DNA of 64,000 nucleotides from Paraspadella gotoi (taxonomy: Eukaryota; Chaetognatha), in contig CM119270.1 in the NCBI GenBank assembly GCA_051294375.1, positions 16,204,019 through 16,268,018 of the forward strand. Reading direction: 5' to 3'. Every line of letters starts with the position of its first letter. Within the stretch, counting starts at the first letter, position 1. Below, in pieces: positions 47,839 through 61,669 of the stretch. A model generated the notes under the pieces. It did not search any database. It had not been told where the DNA came from and saw nothing but the letters and a program-made list of their open reading frames with translations. The position numbers were made by a program, and so were the translations under genes.

Positions 47839-48167
47839 GTCTCGAGGGAGAAAATGGAACGTTGAGTCGTTTATGCATGAATTAGATTAAACTATTGATG
47901 ATAAAAGATAAGAAACGTTTTAATGTATTTTCGATATCTTAACCATTAGTTTGAAATTTATCTATAAAATATAACGTTGAAAAAGAAAAAAAACTTTATC
48001 ATCTCCAAGGAGAAGAAGTCAAGTTTACTTGAAATAAATATTTATAAATAAATATAAATAAAACCTAATGTCATTTGACTGAACTCGATTCAAGGCTTTG
48101 ATTGTTAGTAAAGTTAAACTGAAACTAAATTTATCTCTTTCCTTCGAGACATCGCCCCAGAAACCTT

Positions 48168-48204
<37 letters not shown>

Positions 48205-48753
48205 NNNNNNNNNNNNNNNNNNNNNNNNNNNNNNNNNNNNNNNNNNNNNNNNNNNNNNNNNNNNNNNNNNNNNNNNNNNNNNNNNNNNNNNNNNNNNNNN
48301 NNNNNNNNNNNNNNNNNNNNNNNNNNNNNNNNNNNNNNNNNNNNNNNNNNNNNNNNNNNNNNNNNNNNNNNNNNNNNNNNNNNNNNNNNNNNNNNNNNNN
48401 NNNNNNNNNNNNNNNNNNNNNNNNNNNNNNNNNNNNNNNNNNNNNNNNNNNNNNNNNNNNNNNNNNNNNNNNNNNNNNNNNNNNNNNNNNNNNNNNNNNN
48501 NNNNNNNNNNNNNNNNNNNNNNNNNNNNNNNNNNNNNNNNNNNNNNNNNNNNNNNNNNNNNNNNNNNNNNNNNNNNNNNNNNNNNNNNNNNNNNNNNNNN
48601 NNNNNNNNNNNNNTTATATACAGGCTTTTGTTTCGCGGGATTGTTTTTATTATCATTCGACAAACTTATTTTGATTTAGATTTTTTTTTAAAGTTAAATT
48701 TTTTAAACTTTAATTTTGAGTAGTTTGAACAAAATTCTTTTATTACTTTTTAG

Positions 48754-48936
48754 TGCTAGTTCACGTCCATCAAAAACTTCCGGATCCGTTCAAAGGTCCC
48801 TGACGACCTCATCGGATAAGGTGGACGTTCTCAATGAGCCTTTGCACTATTTTCTACGGACTATTCCATGTAACCGAATTTCTAAACACGAAACATTTTT
48901 ACATACAAAATGGGTCCACGCGCCAAGTAAACGTGG
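48754..48936 (+). CDS. Candidate exon of an unrecognised plus-strand gene
   Basis: Acceptor TTACTTTTTAG and donor GTGAGA enclose 183 open bases. It encodes ASSRPSKTSGSVQRSL, then KVDVLNEPLHYFLRTIPCNR and HTKWVHAPSKR. It exits in phase 2. The next candidate exon at 49929 starts with one base, so the two join as Gly. No domain is recognised. The reverse copy (about 51155-51345) contains indels. Confidence 0.42.
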
Positions 48937-49029
48937 GTGAGACTGACGGACCGACCGAAAGCAAGGAGGTCGGAGTCAATGGTTCCGTCGCAGAAAGAAA
49001 TGAGCAAAAGCATCATCAACCCTCCCACC

Positions 49030-49092
49030 GTTTATCTTTTTTTCTTTCTCTTTCTTTCTTTCTTTCTTTCTTTTTCTTTCTTTCTTTCTTGT
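49030..49092 (+). repeat. (TTTC)n tetranucleotide repeat
   Basis: About 14 TTTC units between the exon candidate at 48754-48936 and the gap at 49219. The reverse copy lies at about 51040-51065. Confidence 0.9.
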
Positions 49093-49583
49093 TTGCTCTT
49101 TTTTTTTTCTCCGTTGAGACGAGGAGAAGAAAACGAGCGTCTGGGATCGAGACCGAGAGGCGACGCGGTTTCGGGACTCGGCCGGGTGGTGGAGGGGTGA
49201 AGATGAGTCGGTGGGGGTNNNNNNNNNNNNNNNNNNNNNNNNNNNNNNNNNNNNNNNNNNNNNNNNNNNNNNNNNNNNNNNNNNNNNNNNNNNNNNNNNN
49301 NNNNNNNNNNNNNNNNNNNNNNNNNNNNNNNNNNNNNNNNNNNNNNNNNNNNNNNNNNNNNNNNNNNNNNNNNNNNNNNNNNNNNNNNNNNNNNNNNNNN
49401 NNNNNNNNNNNNNNNNNNNNNNNNNNNNNNNNNNNNNNNNNNNNNNNNNNNNNNNNNNNNNNNNCCGCCTCGATTTTATATTTTTTATAGATTTTATTGC
49501 ATTCATACATACACTTATTCATTTTTGCGCCGCATGAATTCTTACTAAAACTTAAGTTATTGTTTTGGTTGCTAATCTCCCTG

Positions 49584-49622
<39 letters not shown>

Positions 49623-49928
49623 NNNNNNNNNNNNNNNNNNNNNNNNNNNNNNNNNNNNNNNNNNNNNNNNNNNNNNNNNNNNNNNNNNNNNNNNNNNNNN
49701 NNNNNNNNNNNNNNNNNNNNNNNNNNNNNNNNNNNNNNNNNNNNNNNNNNNNNNNNNNNNNNNNNNNNNNNNNNNTCTCTCTCTCTCTCCCTCTCTCTCT
49801 CTTTCCTCTCACAAAAAAATTTCAACAGATGTGTCGAGTTATGATATAATCTCCTCTAATGGCAAAATCCCTTTGATGGTATCGGGATTTTTCATCTCTC
49901 ATTCCTTTCCTCTTTTTTCGGTCCTCAG

Positions 49929-49995
49929 AGTGAAGGAGGAGGAGGAGGAGAAGGAAGAAGAAAAGGAAGAAGAAAAAGAAGAGGAAGAGGAAGAG
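49929..49995 (+). CDS. Candidate glutamate-rich exon
   Basis: Acceptor GGTCCTCAG and donor GTAATG enclose 67 bases encoding VKEEEE followed by alternating Glu/Lys. Phase matches the exon ending at 48936. The purine-rich composition could also arise from a GGA/GAA repeat, so confidence is limited. It lies next to the fold of inverted duplication 3. Confidence 0.35.
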
Positions 49996-50052
49996 GTAAT
50001 GAGAGGATTCGCGGTTTCCTAATTCCTCCTATCTAATTTGTCTCTTTTTTTT

Positions 50053-50184
50053 AAATGAGTACAGAAAGGGACAGAAAAGACTATCAAAGAAAAGAAAGAC
50101 AGAAAGAAAGAAAGAAGGAAGAAGAAGAAAGAAAGAAAGAAGAAGAAAGAAAGAAAAGAAAGAAGAAAGAAAGAAAGAAAAAAA
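50053..50184 (+). other. Polypurine loop of inverted duplication 3
   Basis: About 130 bases beginning AAATGAGTACAGAAAGGGAC followed by GAAA/GAAG repeats, not mirrored on the other side of the fold. The same sequence recurs in direct orientation at about 63601-63740. Long mirror-type purine tracts can form triplex DNA and stall polymerases, a possible cause of the fold. Confidence 0.8.
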
Positions 50185-50507
50185 AAAGAGACAAATTAGA
50201 TAGGGAGGAATTAGGAAACCGCGATCTCCTCATTACCTCTTCGCTCTTCCTCTTCTTTTTCTTCTTCCTTTTCTTCTTCTTCTCCTCCTCCTCCTCCTTC
50301 ACTCTGAGGACGCGGATTTAAAAAGAGGAAAGGAATGAGAGATGAAATCCCGATACATCAAAGGGATTTTGCCATTAGAGGAGATTAATATCACTAACTC
50401 GACACATCTGTTGAAATTTTTTTGTGAGAGGAAAGAGAGAGAGAGGAGGAGAGAGAGAGAGGGAGAGACGAGAGAGGGAGAGAAGAGAGAGAGAGAAAGA
50501 GAGAGAG

Positions 50508-50538
<31 letters not shown>

Positions 50539-51711
50539 AGGGAGAGGGTAGAGAGCGAGAGAGCGGTAAGAGAGAGAGAGACGAGAGAGAGAGGAGAGAG
50601 AGAGAGAGAGAGAGAGAGGAGAAGAGAGAGAGATGGAGCATGGGAGATTAGCAACCAAAACATAACTGTTAAGTTTAGTAAGATTCATGCGGCGCAACAA
50701 ATGAATAAGTGTATGTATGAATGCAATAAAATCTATAAAAATATTAAATCGAGGCGGGAAAAAGAATAAAAAATAAAATAAAAACCAAAATGTTTTTTAA
50801 AAAATCGGAAGAAAAGATGAATTTTTTTTTTTTTTTTTGCAAACACCAGCCGCCTCTCCACTCTGCACGCCGACCCACTCAAATCCTTCTTCAAAAGTCT
50901 ACCACTCAGCCACACCTCCCAACGCTCATCTTCACACCCTCAACCGGCCGGTCCCGAAACCGCGGTCGCCTCTCGGTCTCGATCCAGCGCTCGTTTTCTT
51001 CTCCTCGTCTCAACGGAGAAAAAAAAAAGAGGCAAAAACAAAGAAAGAAAGAAAGAGAAAGAAAAAAGATAAACGGTGGAGGGTTGATGATGCTTTTGCT
51101 CATTTCTTTCTGCGACGGAACCATTGACTCCGACCTCCTTGCTTTAGTCGGTCCGTCAGTCTCACCCACGTTTCTTGGCGCGGTGGACCCCATTTGTAAT
51201 GTAAAAATGTTTCGTGTTAGAAATTCGGTTACATGGAATAGTCCGTAGAAAAATAGTGCAAGGCTCATTGAGAACGTCCACCTTAATCCGATGAGGTCCG
51301 TCAAGGGACTTGAACGGATCCGGAAGTTTTTGATGGACGTGAACTGCCACTAAAAAGTAATAAAAGAATTTTTGTTCAAACTACTCAAAATTAAAGTTTA
51401 AAAATTTTAAACTTTAAAAAAAAAATCTAAATCAAATAAGTTTGTCAATGATAATAAAAAGCAATCCGCGAAACAAAAGCCTGTATATACAACTTTTTAG
51501 TATCTGCCCATCTGCCCTCCGCCAGACGCCTGACCCCCGCGCCGACAATGACGCGCCGCTCCTCAAGGTCCCCACGACCACATAACCAAACATTTTCCGC
51601 CCTGGCGACATATGGATCCACGCCCCAAAAAAAAGGGGACGAAAAAAACAAAGAGAAGGAAAACTGATGAATTTGTCGGTTAATGGGTCGGGGAGAACAC
51701 GAAAAGAGGAG

Positions 51712-51809
<98 letters not shown>

Positions 51810-52359
51810 GAAAGGTTTCTGGGGCGATGTCTCGAAGGAAAGAGAATAAACTTTAGTTTCAGTTTAACTTTACTAACAATCAAAAGCCTTGAATGAGTTC
51901 AGTCAAATGACATTAGGTTTTATTTATATTTATTTATAAATATTTATTTTCAAAGTAAACCTTGCTTCTTCTCGGCTTGGAGATGATAAAGTTTTTTTTT
52001 GCTTTTTCAACTTATATTTTATAGATAAATTTCAAACTAATGGTTAAGATATCGAAAATACATTAAAACGTTCTTATCTTTTATCATCAATAGTTTAATC
52101 TAATTCATGCATAAACGACTCAACGTCCATTTTCTCCTCGAGACAAAAAGATGAAACAGAACGAAACAGAACAGAAAACAGAACGAAAACAACGAATATC
52201 AAGAACGAAACGATAGGGAAACAGAACGTAACAGAAACGAAACAGAACAAAAGAACGAATCCAGAACAAAACAGTACGAAACAGAACTCAAACACAAAAA
52301 AAGAAACCTAAATTAGAACTTTTGAAATTAATTAACGGGAAAAGTTTCTCCTCTCTTCT

Positions 52360-52397
<38 letters not shown>

Positions 52398-54344
52398 TCC
52401 CTCTCTCTCCCCGCCCCTCCCACCCACGCGCGTTAAAAACCAGTCACGTGACCTCCGCCTCCGTTTTGGTTCCGCAGTCGAATTACGAATAGAACAGCGA
52501 CTCATGTAACGACTTTCTGGTTTCGAGGGTGGAGACGGGACGAGAACGACGACGACGACGACGACGACGAGGATGATGACGATGACGGACGCGACGAGGA
52601 ATTGATGAAACGGCAGCGGACGATGAGATCGGTCGGCGGCTTCATAGACGCAGGACGCGAAACGACGAAGAAAATTGACAAAAAAACGAATAATATGTCA
52701 AATATGTTTTCGTCAAACCTAGGACGACAACGAAACAACGACGACAACGACAACAACGGGACAATCGGAGACAAGGAAACGACGGTTACCTTATTTTTTT
52801 AACGCCAAATCGTTGGCCCGAATTACGAGAAAAAGGAAAATCGTGGATTGAGCTCAAAACCACGAGAGTTAATCTAATTTTAAAGTCGAGAAAGATTTTT
52901 CGAGTCCACTCTGCTTTCGGCTAAAGTTATTTTTTTTTTTTCGGCGAAGTGGGAGAGTAGGGTAGGGGAGATAGGGAGGTTAGGGGGAAAGCCGGACGAA
53001 AGGGAAGTAAAAGTTTTAGTTCAGATCTACGTGGAATCAATGGCAGGGGCAGGGTGGAGTTTGGAATTTTGTTGGTCGTTTGTCGAGACTGAGGTGAGTT
53101 AAAACTATTAATTATGAAAATAGTTTAAATGAAAATACGTTTGTCTCTGTAGGTATGGCTGGGGTGAGTGGGAGGGGAGAGGGGGGCGTCATTGAAGAAC
53201 GAGACTCACGCGTTTTCGATTCGTACGTGCGTTCGCGCGGGATGAATCTTGACGAAAAAGGAAACGAAAGAAAAAAAGACGTAAAAGAATTAAGGAAGAA
53301 AACAAAAACACAAACAGATAGAAACGGAAAAAACAAAGGAAACACGAAAAGTATAATATTTAAACGTTTTTACTATAAGAAATGAACTTTTGTGTTACAA
53401 AGCGATTTTAGGCAATTCGAAGCGAAGAAACCATTATGAATTAATAATGTTCTGTTCGGCTAACAGCGTTTAAATAGTAAGTTTTAATTCAAGATAGAAC
53501 AGTGAATGTGAAAAGAAAAGGAAGAAAGACAAGTCGGAGTTCGATACGATTAGAGAGAGAGAGATGTCCAGGGGGCAAAGAAATAAATACGCATTCACGG
53601 TCATTTATCATTTGGTACCTGATTCCGTCTTCCACCTCGGGAAGAGGATCTGCCTTTCTCCTCACGTCAAACTGATCAGCTGCCCCACTCGTCCACTCTG
53701 CCCGTTTCGCGCGTCAAAACCACAGTCCACGCTTTCACCGAATCGTCCGTCACACAGCGCTCGCAACCTGCAAAATGATCGTACGTCCTGTCACTTAAAG
53801 ATTTCAGAGTCGCTTCGTCGCTAGTTTTTTTCTGGTTGGGAAAAATGTGAAAACAGCGACGTCATCGTTTCGCTTTTGGGCAAAATCAAGTCGTCAAATA
53901 AACTGTTTTTTCTTTGTTCATTTACTTGACCCTACTCACTTCCCGACTAACTTACCCGACTGCCCGACCACTAGCCGAAACAACTTACCGACTGCCGACG
54001 CCTTCTCTCCCTACGACCGCCGCCAGACGTCGTCTCTCACTAAGGAGATTAAGGGCGTCTTTCCTTCCTCAGTTCCAAAGTGGATTTGAACGGCCGAGGA
54101 GGAAACGTCCGGTATTTCCTTTTTTCCCGGCCTCCCTTTTACGACGCTCCTCGTCTGACGACACCCTCTTCCGGCAAACTCCGACACTCTGGCTAACTCA
54201 ATCCTCTTTGATAATTTTCTTAACAATGGGCCAATTCTACCGCTTTACCCATACCCTGTAGTTAATATTTTATTAAATTATAACATTTACATTTAACGAA
54301 GAATTTGCTTTCTCTTCTCTTTCTTTCTCTCCTCTCTCTCTTCT

Positions 54345-54375
<31 letters not shown>

Positions 54376-55524
54376 ATCTTCTCATCTCCATTCTCTCTCT
54401 CTCTCTCTCTCTCTCTCCAGTCAATCCCCGTTTGATCAGTAACCGAAGCCTTAATTTAAACGCTAAAAAGGAGGACAAGCACCTGAAGAAAGGATAATCG
54501 GAGGGTTGAGGTGGGAGTGGGGGGGAGAAGGGTGGTAGGGTGGGGGGGCGAGAAATTAAGGCAGTCAGAGTAAGCGGGTCCGTCTGGGTTAAACAATGCT
54601 GAGTAAGGTCGACATTGAGGAAGAACAAGCGGATAAAATATCGAGCGGGTTGTGGCAGTAATTAAAATTCGGCATCAAGGAATATATAAATTGATATTGA
54701 TATGAAACTAAATGATTAGTGGTAAGATTGAATGGCTAGAATCGTACGTAAGTTGAGGTTACAGCTGATAACAAACGCCACGGTAAAGTAATCTTAAAGA
54801 GAAAGAGAAAAAAAGAGGGGCCACTGTGGAAATGATAATTGATTAGAGACGAAGTCAGCAACAATTTGGACTGAAATTTGATGACGGCAGCTGGAAAGTG
54901 AGGAGAGGGGAGAAAAAGGTAAGGGAAAGAAGTGGAAAGAGAAAAGGGTGGGGCGAAGCGGAAAGGGAGAAGGGGAAGGGAGAAGGGAGAAGGAGAAGGG
55001 AGAAGGGGAAGGTTAAGAAGAGGAGAACGAAGGGTTGGACGGAGTAGAAGTGGAGGACATCAGAAAATGAAAAATGAATGGAAAGAATTTTTAATAATTG
55101 TAAATTGTTATTTGGAAAAATCGTTAAGATTCAAAGTGAGAGTGAATAAATGACGTAATTGGTTTTCTATACACAGACAAGTTATCTTGGTAATTGTGTA
55201 AACTTGAATGTTATCTTGTAACGTATTATAAATGTATAGAGCGGCAAAAAATTATCGACGTCATAGCATCAAAGGATTCGGTGTTTCTCGGCGTTGGCAG
55301 AGACGTCGTTGCCCCTTGCGTCAGCGGCGGCGGCGTCAGGCAGAGGCGTGAACGGCGGAGGCGGCGGAGGCGGGGAGGTGGCGGGTGCGGCGGCGCGGCA
55401 TCGTCTCCAGCCGCGCGGCGGAAATACCTCAACCTGAAAACCCATAACCTTCATTCCGGCGAAAAATTGAATTAAAGAAGCCGGAGAGGGAAGAATGGAC
55501 AGGTCGACGGGAGAGAGAGAGAGA

Positions 55525-55599
<75 letters not shown>

Positions 55600-55658
55600 A
55601 GAGAGAAGAGTTGCCAAGTCAGCAGAAAACAGAAAGGGCTCGAAGAAAAGAAAGGAGC

Positions 55659-55753
<95 letters not shown>

Positions 55754-56294
55754 ATCTTCATTTGCATCGTTTCTCGTGTTTTACAGTGATTTTGCTTAAA
55801 AAATACATGAGTGAGGAAAGAATAAATTAATGGCGAAAGTTTTTACAATACATAATAAAACAATATCGTGACCAAGATGAACGCGAGACTTGTTTATTTA
55901 ACATCGGTTTATTTAGCTTATATATTTAAATACTTACAATTCAAAAGTCTTCTGTATAAAAATGTTGTGTAACCAATAAGAACGGTTACTATTTTTCCTT
56001 GTGTTATTTTAATCTAAATCAGTATGTATAGCAATTCATGGAAAACGTATTGATTAAGCCTAACGTGAACATGAACAAACTAAGAAATAAGGATGAGGAG
56101 GAAGAAAAGAGAACAAACGTTGCGACGACGACGACGACGACAACGACGACGACGCCAATGACGACGATTCCCGGGAAGCGCTCTTCACAAATCGCGCGTA
56201 ATTCGCGAGTTTCTTGCTTCAGCTCGAATGGGATTTTTCTCCCCGGGCGAGCGCGTGCTCTTTCGCGCGTGCGAGAGAGAGAGAGAGACGAGAG

Positions 56295-56336
<42 letters not shown>

Positions 56337-59300
56337 TTCCGTGCGCGAGACGCTCCAGCTACCTCCGGATGAATCGGTCTTTCCTCGCGCGGCTTCTAAC
56401 CTATGTAATCACGTGTGGTAGCGCGAGCTCGGTGCGCGTTCTCAGCACGTGCGAGGCGCTCTCGTCTCTCTCTTCTCTCTCTCTCTCTCTCTCTCTCCTC
56501 TCTCTCTTTCTCTCTCTCTCTTTCTTCTCTCTCACATTGATTCGCACGCGCGTCGCCTTCGTCGATCTCTCCTCCACTTTCTTTTTTTCTCCCTCTCCTT
56601 CTCCTAACTTCCTCCCTCCCTCTTCCTCCCGTTTTCTCCGTGCGCGCGAGAGAGAGAGAAGAGAGAAGGCAATTTGGACTCTCGAAAGAAGACGTGCGCG
56701 GAATAAACGAATGCGCAAAAAGTCTCAACGACAACAATGAACAACGATCGAAGTTAAATCGAAGGAAAAGGAAACGAGCAGCGCGTTAACGCGGTTGGGT
56801 GTGGAGGTGACAATTTGTTGAGTTTTCCTTTTTTTAATTCAAGATAAAATTTAACATAAATAGAAAAGGGTACAAAATTTAAATCAAGAGAATCAATTTA
56901 TCAGGAAATAAGGCAGAGATGAGAAGCATAAAATAATAATAAAGCATCAGAGTGTCAAGTGAAATTAAACAAGTAAATTTTGTTTTAAAAAATAAGTTCT
57001 AAACGAAGAACACAAAATAAAATTTGAAAAGAACGAAAAATTTAAAGATATGCATCTTTTCGGAACGACAACTTTTTGTCGATGACTTTGAATTGACGAG
57101 ACTCATATTTTAAACTCGTTCATTCTCGTCCAATTCCTAATGAAGATATATTAATTATTATTTCGCAATAAATACAATCGATCGAAATTATTAAATACAA
57201 ATCGATCACCTGTTGGAATAAAACGGCGTGAGATTTTCTCTTTAGCTCCTGTTCTTTCAAATGGCGGACAAGTTTGAGAACAAATGTTTTTCGTGATTTC
57301 GTCGACGATCGTGAGTTGTCGCGAATTTCACGACGCCTGTGAGGATCGCACGGACGGGAATCGCGGAAAAGAATGAACTGACGATAACGATAACGACGTG
57401 AACCACAAACAGCATAAAATTATTTTGAATTTTTTCTCGAATCGCCGATTTCGTTTTAACTTTTATTCGTCACTGACAATTTCATTCCGATCGTCATCCA
57501 CAATCCAAATCTCGTTCGAATATATACATTATAAATATAGCATATATTATAACAATCATCCACTTAGCCTCGATTCGCGCATTAACTTGAACCATTTTGA
57601 ACTATACCCTGTTAAACTAAGCCATCGAGCTCATCCGTTAACTGACCAAATCGACGTCCGAACGCCGAAACGACTGAGAAATTCCGCGGGCGTCTTCATC
57701 AGAGTCGAGATTTCGCCAAGGATTTGACCCTTCAGATAATTTGCCGATCACCCACCTATCAAGTCAAGGGGAAGAGGTAGGGGAAATGAGGAGAAAGAAG
57801 GCGAGGAAAGAGGAAGAGAACGAGGAAAGTGGAGAGAAGAGGAAAGAGGAGAAGGCAAGGAAGAAGAGAGGAAAGAGGAGAGAACGAGGAAAGGGGAAAG
57901 AGGAAGAGAACGAGGAAAAGAGGAAGGAACGAGAAGTGGAAGAAGGCAAGGAAAGAAGGGGCAAGGAAGAAGGGAAGGAAAGGAAGAGAACGATGAAAGT
58001 TGCAAGAAACGAGGAAAGAGGAAGAGACGAGGAAAGAAAAAAAGGAGAAGACGAACGAGGAAAGATGAAAGGAGAAAACAAAAAGGAAAAAGAAGGAGAA
58101 AAAGATGCAGATAATAAGGAAAAAAGACATACAACAACAACACAACAACAAAACAACAACACAACAACAACAAACCAAAAACAAACCCCAAACCCAACAA
58201 AACAAACAACCAAAAAACAACAACAACAACAACAGGACGAGAAAACAGGAACAAAGCATAAAAAAGTAAAAGCGAAGCAAAGAAGTAAAAAAAGAGGAAA
58301 GAAGACGAGGAAGAAAGATGAGACGAGGAACGAGGAAAAAGTTAGCGGAAGACGAGACAGGAGGAAAAATACGAGGTTGCGTTTAGAAATAATATTTTAT
58401 TAATTCATATATTAATTTTATGTACATAAAAGATAAAATCCATGTTCCGTCGCCCCAAAAAATAATATTCATTTTTGTTTTTATCAAAATCTATCTCACT
58501 TGCCTTCTGTCCATTCGATCCTTTCCTTTCCCCGTGCAGCTCTTTATACGTGACATCTCTCCACTCCGAATGAAAGCCAAGAACGGAACAAACGGCGCCC
58601 CTCCTTACCACACGGTGTTAGCCGGAAAGGACACCCACTCACAGAGGGAGGCCAGCTTGTCACTGATTAAAAGAGGTCAAGTGCGAAGGACTTCAATTGG
58701 TTTCTTTTCTATTCTTTGTTTTTTAGAAATCGTTAAGAACTTACTTATACTCACGACTAAACTTACCCGGTTGTTTTGGGCACATCTGGTAAGATTCGCA
58801 GGACTGAACGAGATTCTTTTGGCCGCGCGTTCCACGTTGGATAATCTGATTTAGATTTTTTGTATGTCTAATATATAAATAATTAATTGTACGAACATAC
58901 TTTAATTTAGGTATAATTTTTTTCCTAGGGTAACGCGACCTGCTCTTGCACGCTGGCAAAGTCCGATGTAGTGATCTTGAGGAATCACAATTGGTTCGTT
59001 TGTGACAACGGAGAGAATTCCGTCGAATTGGCAGCGCGTCCTCCGAGACGAGTCAATGAGCCGAAGCAGTCGCCGACTCGGAGCTAGCCTGGGTAAGTAT
59101 GTGGATAAGGTGCTAAGTGGGCTGAAGAGGACTATCCGTACTTCTTTTTACTGCCTCTAGCAGCCATGAACGGGTCCTGGGCTTGGAACCAGGCTTGAGA
59201 GTTTTCCGACGCCCAAGGCAGGTTGGGATAGAACCGTTACCGTGTGTTCATGAGCTGATGGCTTTAATCAATGACCACCGGGTCACGACTGAAGGTGTCA

Positions 59301-61594
59301 CGGATTATAATGCTATGCCACGAACTAAAAAGATTTGCATTAAATAAAATAATAGACTATGCAACAGCCGGGTTGCTGTGATGCCCATTGGGGATGGGGC
59401 ATCTCTCACTGTTGCTTTGGGGCTTCCGGACCCTCAGTGACGCCTCCAGTCACTGGCGCGGTTACCCTAAGAGGGAAGTCCATTAGACTGAGGATGAGAA
59501 CACTACGCCCTGGGATGGTGTGTTTCCCCCTCTGAGCCAAGAATGGATTTGGGCTTTAGGTGGTGGACGTGAGGCGGTGTAATATACCACCACAGACGCA
59601 TAATTAAATAAATATGCATTTTCTGCCAAAAATTTGCGTCAAATCTGTCGTGTTTATTACATAGTAGAATTTGCGATCATGACATGATTAAACTTCTAAG
59701 CTTATTTGGATACGATGGGTAGTTTAAAAGGCTACAACTTTTCCTCAATCAAATTTTTAAAGTCAATTGCATTTTTTAAATATTTTAACTCTATATCTTT
59801 TTTCGTCACGATATATTGGGATTATAATTTGATTTTTCCATTAGCCCCGCTTTCCGCTCGCTCCTAAGGGACCAACGCATTTCAATTGATGATTGTTTGA
59901 TAAAATAATTTATTTTCCCCTCACCAACTACTTCCGACGGTTCTGGCGTTCGGAGCCTCGATTCGTGGAGAATTAGTTTAGCGTCTTTACGAATGGAATC
60001 GCGTAAGGAGTCACAGATCCTGAAAAATGTAGAGGGACACTTGATTTTCTCTCTCTCTCTCTCGTCTCTCATCTCTCTCTTCTCTCCTCTCCCGTCTACT
60101 CTCTCTCTCTCTCCTCCTTTCTCTATTCAAAGTTATAAATTCACTATTCGACCTGCAGTCAATTCGACTAAGTACTCTGAGAATGATATGGAATCCCGGT
60201 CGTGCAAAATATGGTGATGTCCGCTCTTGCCATTCGTCGATCTGAGCCACGACGCACATTCCTCAAAAACCCGCTGGAGACACCCTGGTGTCATAAAAAG
60301 ATAAAAGACGCCCTAATTGTCCTTGACTCATGACTGTTGTGGCTAAAGACGTAAAATTTAAAATACTTAAGCTGTTAGTGTTTTCACGCTTTAACGCTTT
60401 TTTTTAAAGTGAAATATGCCTCACATTTTTTATTTATTAATAACAAAACGATATTAACTACAATCGTTAAATACAGACAGCACGGTTTCATTAAAGATGT
60501 AACATTTAATTAAGCGAAAAGGTCAATGTTTATGAAGGATGAGAACGAAGCTCTTCAATGCATTCTGATAATTTTAAATAAATAATAATATTGCCGTCAG
60601 AATTTAATTGTCGAACAGTTTATATTATGCAACAAAAACGCGTAAGTAAATGTTTTCTTAAAATTGTTCTAATTTTCTAAAACGACATTTATTTTTATTT
60701 GTATTTAATCAAAAAAATCATTTCTTTACCATATGCAATAAGATTATGGTTTTTAAAACGAGACTAGTAACCTGCTTGGTGAGGTGAACAAAAATTACCC
60801 ATTCTGCTTGGCGAGGATAACAAGACTTACCTACCTGCTTGTTTTGAGGATGAACCAAATTACCGAACCTGCTTGGTGAGGATGACAAGAGTTACCGCCC
60901 TGCTTGGTGAGGATGGAAAGAGTTTACGTCCCTCGTGAATTTCGTCGACGTCGGCCCGCCGTTCGTTCGAATCGCATTTTTGAAGAATCCTTTTGATTCC
61001 CTTACAACTTTTGTTCTCTGAGTCTCACTGGGGTCGATGTGCTTCTGCTGTTGTGAAGCAAAGGGAGCCAGTCTCTGGAAAGGAATTTGAAATTATATTT
61101 CGGTCGAAACCAGGGTATGTAAATGACAATGTAAATTTAAAACTTCAGCGTTTCAAAAACGGTTACTGTCCGTAAAATAAACCGTATATTTTTATATACG
61201 GTTTTTAAAAAGAATAATGTTGAAATTGTTTCGACGAAAACAAACTAACGCGTCTGTACAAACAAATTATCTGCACGTTATTCGGATCATTAATCAAATC
61301 ATAATGTTTCTCATTTGTTTCTTCTGTGACATTAGGGTTATTTTCTTTGCTTATAAAACTCTCTTTCGATCAAACTCTTTAAATTACTGGAATTCGTTAT
61401 CCTAAAAAATACTCTAACCAATGACATCCCTCACCCTGGGTCCCGCCTCACTGATGTTGTGAGTGGACGACTCTCTTCTTTGGCGGGAGAATCGGGGGAA
61501 ATCGCGAGGGGTGAGTCACGTGACCAGGGTCGCGCTGAGAGTTGGGTGAGGTCGTCAACCGCCTAAGGAGGTGGAGGTAGGTAGGTGTCAAGAG

Positions 61595-61669
<75 letters not shown>

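Larger units (their letters stand above)
36879..50052. repeat. Left arm of inverted duplication 3
   Basis: Thirteen kilobases recur in reverse complement at 50185-63132. Paired landmarks: 37537-37566 with about 62455-62484, 39125-39284 with about 60765-60925, 40421-40920 with about 59100-59610, 42862-42942 with about 57055-57140, and the TTTGTCTC at 50040 with GAGACAAA at 50188. The left arm keeps a 13-exon gene in perfect phase, so it is the reference copy. Its N-gaps are 43372-43967, 45431-45675, 47397-47640, 48205-48613, 49219-49464 and 49623-49775, and most are filled in the other arm. Confidence 0.95.

Noticed and set aside
47691-47890. Phe/Val/Arg-rich frames suggesting a receptor fragment
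   Set aside because: They come from a 10-bp TTCGTTCTGT tandem repeat.
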